From contig NC_133174.1 in the NCBI RefSeq assembly GCF_040802235.1, positions 140,111,213 through 140,175,212 on the forward strand: a DNA stretch of 64,000 nt. Direction: 5' to 3'. The notes beneath the pieces were generated by a model. The model saw only the letters and a program-made list of their open reading frames with translations. It did no database searches and had not been told where the DNA came from. Shown piece after piece: positions 1-9,996 of the stretch. The translations under genes were made by a program, and so were the position numbers. The DNA is from Manis javanica. Taxonomy: Eukaryota; Chordata; Mammalia; Pholidota; Manidae. The stretch's first letter is position 1, and every line of letters starts with the position of its first letter.

Positions 1-3000
1 TGCCTCATTCTCATTCCATGCCATAGCAAGCCACCCCTGCACAAGCCTGGGAGAGGCAGACTCCCACGATGTCTTGGGAGGAGTTTCACCCAAGTTATCA
101 GGATAAAAAAGAAACTTCTCAGATAAACTCAGCCAGCCTCCCTTAACTGATAAAGGAACAGAACCAGAAAGGGAAGTGACCTCTCTGATATCACAGAGAC
201 AAGGACCCGTTCACTGACTTCAAGTTATCGCTGGGTACCCACCTCAGGGCCCAGTGCACAGGAAGTCATTGGGTACCCTCACTCACCTGAGCACCTCCTG
301 TGGCCACTGCACACGCCAGCTGCTCTCGGTCCTAGCTCATCTAGCAGGGCATCATATAACAACCCCCCCTGCATTCCTCATTCTTGATAATGCTCTGGCT
401 GTCACGGCTCTCAGCTGGGAGAGGGTTTGAGGAGAGGAGGCCACCTGCACACAGTACTCTTCATGGAAGGACCAGAACCACATTCCACCTTCTCTCTCCT
501 CAGCAAGACCGAAACCCCAGCTTCTGTTTTATCAGATGCCCCCCAGCCCTTTCCATGCTTTGCCAAAACCACGGGCAGTTGCTGTCATCCTTTCAACCTC
601 CACCTGTGGCCACCTAGAGACCTATACCCGTGCAGTGGTAGACGACCAAGCTCCCCCAGCTGCCTTTTTGTTCACCCCCGTGACGCTGGGGCACTTCCTG
701 TGTGGCAGATGTGGTGCCAGGTGCTGGGAGGCACAGCCACGACTCCCATACTTAAGCCTCCAGTCTAGTAGGAAGGCTGCTGGGCCGTCCTCCCACGATG
801 GTAAGAGCAGCCCAAAAGAGGTCTGCCCCGAGCCTGAGCCTTGGGAGTACAGAGCAGGGTCGATTATGGGGAGGGGGGCTTCTCAGAAGAGGTAACACTG
901 GAGCTGGGCCTGGAAGGGTGAGCAAAATTTCCCAACAAGTGAAACTAGCAGAGCCAATCAGGAAGTGACTGCAAGAGTCAAGTGAGAAGAGAAAAGGGCC
1001 CAGAATGGAGGGGGACAGATATGAGACAGCTTCAACTTAGTGACCAATAACTTCAGGAACAGGGGGGCATTCCCAAAGTGGTGGCCTTCACCCATTAACA
1101 GAGACTGTGAAGGTCTGTTACTACTGCCAGACTCCACTGCCAGCTGGCGGGGTGACCATAGACCTGTCACTTCCCCTCTCAGACCCCACTATTCTCATGT
1201 GCAAAAACACAGAAGTTCCACTAGATAATTTCCAAGGCTCCTTTCCTTCAAGCTCTAACAGTCAATGGACATTAAAGAACCACTGAGAAAGACCAGCCTT
1301 GGGTGCCTGCTTGCCAGCCACATCCTCCCCTCATCAGGGCGCATTTACCCCATCAGCACCAGGTCCTCTGAGTAATCTGCTTTGCTACAATGAAATAAAA
1401 TCCCCGAGGTCAAAGGCAGTACCTATACCCTGAGACCTCCCAAAAGCCAGTCAAGTGTCCCACAGTTGCTGTGGTGACTGGCGCCAGAAGGAAAGACACA
1501 CTTTTTCGTACACAAATGCTTTAAGTGCACACCTGAAACCCCCCAGACCCTTGTCACACCCAGACCGCTGAACTACCCAAGAGCAAAGCACGCACACACA
1601 TCCTGCAGCCTCTTATCTTAGTGACAGGGAATGCTTCCAGATCAGCTCTCTCCAAAATATGAGTTTCTCTGAGCACTCATCCTGCAGGAGGAAAAGTGCA
1701 AGAGGGGACCCAAGGGGGATACACTGAAGCCTCAGTTAAAACAAAGGCAAGCAAGAGGCCAGATGTCCAGGCAGTAGCCAAACCAGCAGCAGAGACGCAA
1801 CATCAAGAACCCCAGAGCCTCACAGGTATAAGCACTGCTGGTGGACACCAAATGTCAGACAAATTCCCGCCCTGTCGTACGATGCCAAGACACCAGGCAA
1901 GGGACAGCGAGGTGGGTCTACCAGTCACTCCCCTGAGAGGTCACCTAAGGAGTTCATTAGGGCAGTTTCCAAACTGCTACCCTGGAGGAACCCAGGGCTG
2001 CAGTCCTTTGGAAGGCTGGCTACCCTCTACTGCAAAACAGAGCCTTGCAGACGGGGAGGGAATTAACACCAAGGTGGTGAACTCCTTTAAACAAACTAAC
2101 AAATATGCAAAGGCCCCTGCAAACAGTGGACTTCGGGACTAATGGAAATTAGGCCCCTGCCCTACTTTCTAAAATTCTACTTTCCTGCCAAAGACACTGT
2201 TCCAGGCCTTACGAGAATAAGTTGGTCAAAGGAGTTTAGGAGGTTCTGCTCAGGGCAGCAGCCTCTCTAAAAACAGCCGTCCCCTCACTGGGCTGGTTGC
2301 TGCTACTGCAGCTGTCTGAGCCGGGGCACCACTAAGCAGTCAGGCGTCGCTGGAGGCGACAGGTGCTGAGGCCCGGAATGCAAAGGGTCACAACAACCCG
2401 CCAGCCTTTTAAAAGTCAAGTTGGCAGGGGCAACAACCTACAAGGTGCAAAGAAAACTGCACTCTTCACCTCAGGGGAGGGGGAGCACCCAGCCCAGAGC
2501 CCAGCCCTCACCTCACCACTCCAACCAACGTCTCCCTCAGCCACCAGCTCCCCACTGCAGAGCAAGCTCAAAGCAGAAAGGAGGTGTCCGGACTTGAACC
2601 TAGTGCTGCCACAGCCCCGGGAGGATGGACCTGGAGCAAAAGGAGTTTGCTGATGTGACAGCAAGGGGTAAAAGCTGGAAGACGGCCACTGCCAACCTGA
2701 GGGCATCGTCCCGCTGCCGGGGCAGGCAGCTTCCTGAAATGCTACTCCTGCGTGACCCGCAGAGGGCGGCGGCTCTCCCCCAGGACTGCACGCGCACAGG
2801 CTCACCGTCCTCAGTGAGAACTCCTAGGCTCTCCTTCTGAGCAAGGCAAGGTGCTGGGGGCCAGAGTCCACCCAACGGGCAGCTTGGGCCCAACGGGGCG
2901 CTAGGTGTGCAATGCAGACCAAGTGACCACGGGGGAGGGGGTCGCAGGAGGATGCGGGCCAGCCCTAGAGACCTAGCAGGGAGCGCAGCCGGAGGCGTGC

Positions 3001-3751
3001 TGCGGCTTCTGTCTCCCATGGAATCTCCTCCTCTCAAGGAGGGAGGCAGCCTTTGGGGAAGGTCTAAAACCGGACAGGGCAACCTCCTCAACCCCACAGG
3101 AAGCGGAGGTCAGCTCAGGTCCGACCCAGCCCCCTGCCGGATCACTGAAATTCACCTCCTCCACTGCAGGGTCCCAGACCGAAAAAACAGGCCATGTGAA
3201 AAAGCTGCAGAAGTAAAAAGTGGAAAGGGGAAGGCAGCAACGCCACGCGACCTGTGGGGCCCCGAGGCGCCTGCACATCACGGAGACGATTAGCCTGCAC
3301 GGCACACAACCCCCACCCTCCCGCCCGAGATCGCGTTAGGCTGCTCAACTCTTCCCCTTCTCAGGAGACAGAACTAGTCTGTAATCTAGAAGCTGTCATT
3401 TCTCCCGAATGAGCACAAGCGACGGGGAAGAGCGGAGCAGGCGCAGGAGCGAGGAAGGGGGTGGGACTCTGCCTGCGCCGAAGGACGCATCCGCCCGGTG
3501 GGGTAACGGTGTCTGTCTGAAGTCACCTCCGATGTCGACGCCCCCGCCCCCTCACAGCCGGACTCGACGGTTCCTCTCCAATAACGGAAACCACCCCTCA
3601 ACCCAGGAGAGGCAGAGGCTGTAAAAAGGAAAGAGACAGGGAAAAGCAGAGAAGCCCGGCAGAGCAAAGGGTCGCACAGGCACAGGGAGAGCAAATCAGT
3701 GCGGAGAAATGGGAGGGAAAGATCCGAAGACCCAGCGGGCTTTGCACTCAC
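1..3751 (-). other. HCFC1: HCFC1 intron 1 (5' part, runs off the left edge)
   Basis: Intronic sequence of HCFC1 downstream of coding exon 1 on the minus strand. Its donor (GTGAGT on the minus strand) is read at 3751-3746. I find no second HCFC1 exon here, so exon 2 must lie left of the window. The stretch is moderately GC-rich, has no young L1 or LTR, and has one likely old MIR-type segment around 1140-1260. Short open frames between 384 and 3350 have no recognisable protein and overlap in several frames, so I treat them as chance. Confidence 0.8.
1140..1262. repeat. Old MIR-like SINE fragment
   Basis: The stretch reads like a diverged MIR family element: a 'cctgtcacttcccctctcag' block followed by a segment resembling the MIR tail that ends in 'cagctctaac'. 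It is ancient and degraded; the boundaries are approximate. Confidence 0.4.
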
Positions 3752-3944
3752 CCGTGTTGTACACGTGCAGTTCGTCCACTATCCCCTCGTTGCCGCCGCC
3801 GAACACCACGATGAGCTCCTTGATGGCCACGGCGCGGTGGCCGTGGCGGGGCCGGGGCACTGGACCCGACCAGCCCACCACTCGCTTCCAGCGGGGCTGC
3901 AAAAGCACAGCTGGCGAGTTGGCGGGCGACACGGCCGAAGCCAT
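3752..3944 (-). CDS. HCFC1: HCFC1 coding exon 1 (host cell factor 1, N-terminus)
   Basis: Encodes the first 64 residues of HCF-1, starting MASAVSPAN and ending HVYNT, plus one base of the next codon. The ATG is at 3944-3942 and the exon ends at 3752 before a GTGAGT donor. The peptide matches mammalian HCF-1 almost residue for residue. It contains the start of the first Kelch blade, with the FGGGNEG segment at about residues 48-54. HCF-1 is a nuclear co-regulator. Its Kelch beta-propeller binds factors carrying the HCF-binding motif, and it links them to chromatin modifiers such as SET1/MLL, Sin3 and BAP1. The protein is about 2000 residues, so over 95% of the CDS lies outside the window to the left. 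The divergent neighbour is TMEM187, which shares the CpG island. No lesion is seen. The minus-strand frame stays open past the donor to 3696, but that continuation is intronic. Confidence 0.96.
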
Positions 3945-4082
3945 AGTTTCGGGAAAGGGCGCGGTGGAAAACAGTCACCAAACGGGAAGGGGGCTCCAAT
4001 TCGTCTCTCACACACACCCCTTCACCTAAGGCAGTTCTCAACGGAGAAGCGGTTCCTCACACAGCGGTGGACTGCTCCATGG

Positions 4083-4096
4083 AGGCCGCCATCTTA
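4083..4096 (-). promoter_or_regulatory. HCFC1: YY1-like site, partial match
   Basis: GGCCGCCATCTTA matches the YY1 core (GCCGCCATCTT; AAGATGGCGGC on the minus strand) but lacks the TGGGA extension found in the five-copy array upstream. Confidence 0.55.
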
Positions 4097-4261
4097 ACTA
4101 TTCTCCTTCCCTTCGGCTCTTCCCCTTCTTCTGGTTCACCCCGTCTCCTCAAGAACCTCCCGAATCTATCATGCGCCTAGGCCCAAGAGGCTGAAGGCCG
4201 CCGAGTCCTGCTGCCCTGACTACTTGCCCGGGCGCTCCCTCTCACAAGCTCGGGCGGGAGG

Positions 4262-4281
4262 CCCTGGGAGCCGCCATCTTG
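4262..4281 (-). promoter_or_regulatory. HCFC1: Repeated promoter motif, copy 1 (YY1-type)
   Basis: CCCTGGGAGCCGCCATCTTG; on the minus strand this contains CAAGATGGCGGC, the consensus YY1 site, in the direction of HCFC1 transcription. It shares a 17-base core with copies at 4460, 4683, 4904 and 5187. Confidence 0.75.
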
Positions 4282-4459
4282 AGCCGCCTCTCTCTCCTCC
4301 CTTCCTCAGTCGTAGCCCTCCCCCGCCGGAAATGGCGGAGACCCGGCCCGGTTCCCACACACCCCCAAGTCCCTTGCACTGGCCGGCTTCCGGGGCGGGT
4401 GGAAAGGAGCCACAGGCACGGCGGTTGTCCCAGTCCCGCCGGCGCTCAGACCACAATTG

Positions 4460-4476
4460 TGGGAGCCGCCATCTTG
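4460..4476 (-). promoter_or_regulatory. HCFC1: Repeated promoter motif, copy 2 (YY1-type)
   Basis: TGGGAGCCGCCATCTTG is identical to the core of the other copies. It follows the palindrome CCACAATTGTGG (4451-4462), which overlaps its first bases. Confidence 0.75.
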
Positions 4477-4679
4477 AGACCGTCCCGCTTCCCCGCCCAG
4501 CGCTTAGCACAGCCGCCGCTCCCGCAACAGCCTCGACACTCGTAAGGGATAGAGGCGCGCCAGAGGCCAGTGGAAAGAGCTCGAATTCTTGGGGGCTGCT
4601 CGGGAGCTCGCGCCGTAGGACGCGTGATGTTCGAACCTTTCCCCTTAGTCCGCCTCTGCTCCTCAGGCTGCGTCTGCCG

Positions 4680-4699
4680 CCCTGGGAGCCGCCATCTTG
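4680..4699 (-). promoter_or_regulatory. HCFC1: Repeated promoter motif, copy 3 (YY1-type)
   Basis: All 20 bases equal copy 1. The flanks are not duplicated beyond a few pyrimidines. Confidence 0.75.
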
Positions 4700-4900
4700 A
4701 GAGTAACTCCCCCTTGCCCCCTATTCTCTTCCTCCTCCGTCAGTTTTTCCACTGCCAACCAAACGCAAGGCAGCGTCCGATCCTCGCTTCCCTCCTTATG
4801 ACTCCTTCCCACGAGAGCCGCTCCAAGGAGCCAGAGTTAAGCCCCGAAGTGGCAACTGTACGGCAAGAGGAGCGGTAACGGCAGGGCGCTCATACCTCCT

Positions 4901-4920
4901 CCCTGGGAGCCGCCATCTTG
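4901..4920 (-). promoter_or_regulatory. HCFC1: Repeated promoter motif, copy 4 (YY1-type)
   Basis: All 20 bases equal copy 1. It lies 221 bp from copy 3 and about 20 bp before the first opposite-strand ATGGCGGC motif. Confidence 0.75.
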
Positions 4921-4940
4921 TGTGAAGAAGTAACAACTAA

Positions 4941-4952
4941 ACATGGCGGCGG
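4941..4952 (+). promoter_or_regulatory. TMEM187: YY1-like site facing TMEM187
   Basis: ACATGGCGGCGG carries the ATGGCGGC core on the plus strand, opposite to copies 1-4. It is the first such site in the TMEM187 direction. Confidence 0.55.
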
Positions 4953-5183
4953 TAGGGCGAGGGGGCGGGGTCGGGCGACGTCATTGCTCGCCCCCAACCT
5001 CCCCGTCTTCGCCCGGCCTCGCCTCTGCGCCGAGGCCTCTTAAAGGAGCCCTGGGCTGCCCCGCAACGAGAGCCCAAGGCCGCTGCGCGCTTGGCTTCGG
5101 CTCAGACCGTGCTCGTCAAGCGCAGCCGCGTCCAGCCCTGCGGCCCCTCCCAGCGCCCCTCCCAGCGCCCCTCCACACCTCCG

Positions 5184-5203
5184 CCCTGGGAGCCGCCATC
5201 TTG
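5184..5203 (-). promoter_or_regulatory. HCFC1: Repeated promoter motif, copy 5 (YY1-type)
   Basis: All 20 bases equal copy 1. It is the outermost copy and lies among motifs that face the other way. Confidence 0.75.
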
Positions 5204-5260
5204 CCACTTCCTCTCGCCCGGCCGTCCACGGGCGTCAATAGCGACTTTCAGCACAAAACA

Positions 5261-5272
5261 AAGATGGCGGCC
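5261..5272 (+). promoter_or_regulatory. TMEM187: YY1 site facing TMEM187
   Basis: AAGATGGCGGCC is a full consensus YY1 site on the plus strand. In many promoters this motif sits just downstream of the transcription start, so it is a candidate start-site element for TMEM187. Confidence 0.6.
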
Positions 5273-5810
5273 GTGGCATCGGGGAATGCCCGGATGAGGA
5301 TACCTCAGACGAGCTTAGCCCCGCCCCCCTTGGGAACTAACCCCAGGTCGCTGAAGGGACACACACCCGGGGAGCTACGTGTAACAGGCAGTGGGGACGG
5401 GGCACAGGTCGTTGAGGGTGGCTTACGGGAGACACTAAAGTTGCGCCTCGGGCCTGGGAGCGGACGTTTTCCCGCTCCGCACGCCCAGCAGCCGCAGGAG
5501 GGGCGGCCCGAGGCCCGGCTCAGGGCAGCCGGAGGCGGGACGAGAGCGCGGCGGTGCGGTGACGCCACCGGCTCCCAGGGTCCCAGACTCGGCGGCCCCG
5601 CCCCCGAGCGCAGCGCCGCCGCCCGCGCGCCAACGAAAGGAGACAGGCCGCGCGCCCGGCGCAGCCCCACATTCTTGCTGGCTGCAAGGCGCGCAGCCTG
5701 GCCGACGGTACCGGAACCTCCCGGGCGCGCGCGGGAGACCTCGGCATCACCTCGCGTTACCCCGCCCCGCCTGCTTCCCAGAGTCCCGCGCCCCGCCCCG
5801 CGCGCAGGCG

Positions 5811-5889
5811 CATGGCGGCCTCTCGGGTCCGCCCTTTTTCGAGATTTGAATTTCCCCCAGCAAAGAGAGGCAAAATACCCGGATGGCGG
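5811..5889 (+). promoter_or_regulatory. TMEM187: Two further ATGGCGG motifs
   Basis: CATGGCGGCC (5811-5820) and GGATGGCGGTC (from 5881) repeat the YY1 core on the plus strand at the outer edge of the island. The second is a weaker match. Confidence 0.4.
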
Positions 5890-6060
5890 TCGCTGGCCTT
5901 TTCGCGCCAATATTGTAAGTTCTCGCAACAGCCTTGAGAGGTGGGTACCGGCTCTACCCCCGCGTTCCAAATCTTTCTGGCGGCCGCCTGGGCGCTGCCC
6001 GGTCATCCTCACTGCCAGACACAGGCTGTAGGGCAAGGGTCCTGCTCTGGAGTCCGGGAG

Positions 6061-8995
6061 CAAGCAGCGACAACTTATAATTTTTACACTTTCTCTCATC
6101 TTTATGTCGACATCTTTATTTTCACCAACCTCTAACCGAAATTTGGCCTTTCCTGCAATTACGAATGTAGACAGCAGAGCACAGCATTAGCACAGATCAT
6201 TTCAGATCGTAGGGCTTTTGTTGTAGATAATATGAAGTGAACAAAATTAAATTACAAGACCTACTGGCAGGCAGAATAACTACTTTGAAATTACGGTAGT
6301 TATTAAACCTGCCAGTAGAGCCTGTAATTTCACCTTAGTAAAGAAGCACATATATTAATTACTGTATCACATTTTCAAAAATATTTTAATAACCATCTTT
6401 CGAGAGACTAAATTCATGTTATAATTGTGTTTTTGTTAATGCATTTGGAAGCAGAGGCCAAGGAGGCCTGTGACACAGGAGAGGACAAGAAGCCCCCCAC
6501 AGCATGGCTCCGCTGCCTCACCTCTCTGGCCCTGAGTACCTCTGCTGTAAAATAAGGAAACCAAGCTGCTGGTTACCAGGGCCCTTGCCCAATGTCAGCC
6601 ATTTTCTCCCAAGAGTTCAGAAATCACTGGTTGCTCCGGGCTCTTTGGGCATCCGAGTGGCCAGGATTGACCTCACCTGAGGGGGGCGGTGGTCCTACAG
6701 TAGAGCGCTCGGACTGGCATCACCTTATCCGCAGAAAGGTGGCAAGGACGCTCAGCATAATCAGGCGCAAGCAGCGGCTGTCATAAATGCTATAGGAAAG
6801 CAGCTACCTCTTGTGACAGAGCCCCAGGAAGCAGGAGAGTCTGAGGAACATATATTGACTCTTAACTGGGAGAGAAATTCCCCCATAAAACCCCAGAATG
6901 GCCAGCCAATGCTGTTGAACTCTCAGCCATTGTGTGCCAGGCATGGGGAAGTTGTGAAGAACTTTATGAGTGTCATATAATACGGGTCGTGGCAGCTCAG
7001 GGGTACAGAGGAGCTAGGCCTTAAATTGCCCAGCCTGGTCTTCCTGGTGGACTTGGGAAGTTGGTTTGATAACATGTCACTTTCCACTTGCACAGAGGTT
7101 CAAATGAAGTCTGCCCGGCAGCCCGAGAGAAGAGTTGCTTTCCATGCCCTTCCTAGACCTTTATCAAGTTGACAGTGTTTGACTCCTGTCCTCAGCTCTC
7201 ATCCATGCTTGCTGGCAGACAGGAAGGTCAAGCTAGTGCAGGCCCCAAAAGCCTGACAACTTCACACCAGGGAGCCAGGCTCCAGATGGGTACCAGCAGG
7301 GACCCAGGGACACCAGGCAGGTCTTCAGCTGGCCTCCCACTGGAGTCAAGAGCTGAATGTGCAAGCAACTCAGAGGAAATGATAGTGGAGTTGAGGGTGT
7401 GAGCAGGCTGGGGCAGTACAGAAGGAGGGCTGCAGAGTCTCCTAGCTGAAGGACAGACTGGGTCTACAGAGCTTAAACGGCTATGTAGGGATGGCACTTT
7501 GATGTCTGGCCAAGAGGCTGTGATGTGACCATGTGTGGAGAGCCAGCCACTAAAGGGTATTAAGCAGGGCCTGCTATGACCTTATCTGGGGGTCATCAAG
7601 GAGAAGGTATAGGTTGCTATGTGCAGACCATGTTAGCGGTGGCTGGCCTGGAAGTAGGGACCCTGGGGCAGGGTGGTCCCCCAGGCCCAGTGGCTCCTTA
7701 ACCAGAGAGGAGGAAGTGGGAGGTGGTGCATGCCAGGGCCACACGCTGAGATGGAGGCTTGTGGTCTCCTTAACAGCAGACCCCCAAGGCAGGATAGGAA
7801 CAAGAAAGCTTGGCAGGAGGCCCAGCAGACCACTCCCCAGAGAATACAGGTGAATGCCTAGGGCCCGGGTGAGAAGTGAGATGGCCACTAGGACCAGTGA
7901 GGGTGAGGAAAGAGCAAAGGCGCTGGTTCTGTGCTTGAGTCGGACGGAACTAAAATTGAGCAGGACTTCACTGAGCACCAGAGCGAGAGCAGAGAATCAG
8001 ACTCTACCTCTCCTTTCCAGGGCCTAAACTATAGGATGGAAGATGAACGTCGTGCCTTAAAAAAAACGGTGCTCGGTGGTCTACATATATAAGAAGTCAT
8101 TTGATGCACACAACTCTGCAGGAAGGTCCTGGTGGCATCCCCATTCTACAGGTATGTAAACCAAGGCCCGCAAAGGTTAGGACCCAAAGTCACACAGTTA
8201 GTAGGTAGGGAAGCCAGGGTTCGAAGACACACAGTCCATCTCATCTCCATGCCTGCCTGCCTGCCGTCTTGGCTTTCAGTCATTTTCACAGCATTGAACC
8301 TCTTCTCTCTTTGATACTAATATATTTCTGGGCTACTAGATCAACTCATACCACAGCTGGCCCCAGAGCAGTTGACAGTCAGTGGGAAGTCCATATTCTT
8401 TTTAAATGGCTGCTACTGTAGCTACAGGAAATGGAAGGCTTGATTGTGGGCCAGGGAAGAACGTGATTTGGAACCATGTGGTACTATGGCAGAGCAGGAG
8501 GCGACCCAGGGTGGCAGGCCTCGGACAGCTTCCTGTGCTGCCTGGCCTCATACCCAAGAAGCAGAGAGGAGGTGCTTGTCCTCCACCTCCCTGCTCCTTC
8601 TCCTCCAGCCCCATGCCATCCCTTGCCTTGGGTTCCAGAACTTGGGCCACAGCTAACCATCTGCAACAGTCTGTTCAACTGGTGCTTGGCCTGAAACATC
8701 TACATTTACAATACCACTGAGATGGAAAAGCCCATTCTGAGCTGTAGGAAAGGTTTAAATCTCTAAATGAAGTGTCTCTAAGGGAAGTAGGGCAGTGAGT
8801 GGGGGGATTATAGTACACAGTGAAGTATGGAGAGCATAGACGTCACCCCTAGGTCAGAGGGTTCTACAGGCTCCTAGAGGCGATGTGTGAGGAGGCGAGT
8901 GTGTTGTGGGTATCACTTCACTTCCTTTTCTGTTTTTTTCTGACAAAAACTTGGTGGATCCTAAGGCTGAGAGTCAGAAAGATGGAAGCTCTTTT
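6061..8995. other. TMEM187: TMEM187 intron 1, first part; no gene
   Basis: GC content drops sharply after about 6060. The stretch holds anonymous single-copy sequence and an old MIR fragment near 8135-8260. Several short open frames (for example 7574-7978 minus and 8406-8720 plus) overlap others in different frames, and none looks like a known protein. Confidence 0.6.
8135..8262 (+). repeat. MIR SINE
   Basis: It contains the MIR core arrangement: 'cattctacag' then 'cacacagttagtaggtaggg' then a 'ccagggttcgaa' block. This is a tRNA-derived ancient SINE shared by all mammals. The B-box-like GGTTCGAA belongs to the repeat and is not a functional tRNA. Confidence 0.7.
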
Positions 8996-9405
8996 TGGAT
9001 GATTTGCTTTCTTTTTCTTTTTTCCAATTGCTTTCTTCTTTTTTTATTGAGTTTTTATTTTTTTATTCATTTTGTTATCATTAATCTACAATTACATGAA
9101 GAACATTATGTTTACTAGACTTCCGCCTTCACCAAGTCCCCCCCACAAACCCCATTACAGTCACTGTCCATCAGCGTACTGAGATGCTATAGAATCACAA
9201 CTTGTCTTCTCTGTGTTGCGCAGCCCTCCCCGTGCCCCCCACGCACTATACATGCTAATCATTAAGGCCCCCTTTCTTTTTCCCCACCCTTATCCCTCCC
9301 TTCCCACCCACCCTCCCCAGTCCCTTTCCCTTTGGTAACTGTGAGTCCATTCTTGGGTTCTGTGATTCTGCTGCTGTTTTGTTCCTTCAGTTCTTTTCTT
9401 TGTTC

Positions 9406-9777
9406 TTATACTCCACAGATGAGTGAAATCATTTGGTACTTGTCTCTCTCCACCTGGCTTATTTCACTGAGCATAATCCCCTCTAGCTCCATCCATGTTG
9501 TTGTGAATGGTAGGATTTGTTTTCTTCTTATGACTGAATAGTATTCCACTGTGTATATGTACCACCTCTTCTTTATCCATTCATCTACTGATGGACACTT
9601 AGGTTGCTTCCATTTCTTGGCTATTGTAAATAGTGCTGCGATAAACATAGGGGTGCATCTGTCTTTTTCAAACTGGAGTGCTGCATTCTTAGGGTAAATT
9701 TCTAGAAGTGGAATTCCTGGGTCAAATGGTATTTCCATTTTGAGCTTTTTGAGGACCCTCCATACAGCTTTCCACAA
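9406..9777 (-). pseudogene. L1 ORF2, C-terminal cysteine-region end
   Basis: C-terminal 120 or so residues of ORF2p: WKAVWRVLKKL, IPFDPGIPLL, KWKQPKCPSVDEWIKK and EYYSVIRR are characteristic L1 segments. It is separated from the RT part by the nonsense codon at 9997 and decayed sequence at 9778-9996. Confidence 0.85.
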
Positions 9778-9996
9778 TGGTTGACCTAATTTACATTCCC
9801 ACCAGCAGTGTAGGAGGGTTCCCCTTTCTCCACAACCTCACCAACATTTGTTGTTATTTGTCTTTTGGATGGTGGTGATCCTTACTGGTGTGAGGTGATA
9901 CCTCATTGTGGTTTTAGTTTGCATTTCTCTGATGACTAGCGATGTGGAGCATTTTTTCATGTGTCTGTTGGCCATCTGAATTTCTTCTTTAGAGAA

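Larger units (their letters stand above)
3945..6060. promoter_or_regulatory. CpG-island bidirectional promoter of HCFC1 (minus) and TMEM187 (plus)
   Basis: A GC- and CpG-rich block of about 2 kb lies between the HCFC1 start codon and the low-GC intron of TMEM187. It has no convincing TATA box but many YY1-type ATGGCGGC/GCCGCCAT motifs, GC boxes and CCGGAAG-like ETS sites. In human the two genes are divergently transcribed from neighbouring start sites in one island, and the same arrangement is inferred here. The HCFC1 5' UTR begins at 3945, and its start site cannot be fixed from sequence. The non-coding first exon of TMEM187 must also lie here. Possible donors on the plus strand include GTAAGT near 5911 and GTGGGT near 5941, but neither can be chosen. 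Confidence 0.8.

Noticed and set aside
4262-5203. Tandem duplication as origin of the five promoter motifs
   Set aside because: Sequence between copies does not align beyond a few pyrimidines, so unit duplication does not explain them.
4943-6031. 362-codon open frame starting ATGGCGGCGGTAGG in the HCFC1/TMEM187 island
   Set aside because: GC-rich sequence rarely has stops. The opposite strand is also open for 264 codons (5305-6099), composition is Pro/Arg/Ala-rich with no domain, and the ATG is a YY1-type motif.
8215-8230. GGTTCGAA as a tRNA B box
   Set aside because: It belongs to a degraded MIR SINE; no A box or cloverleaf is evident.
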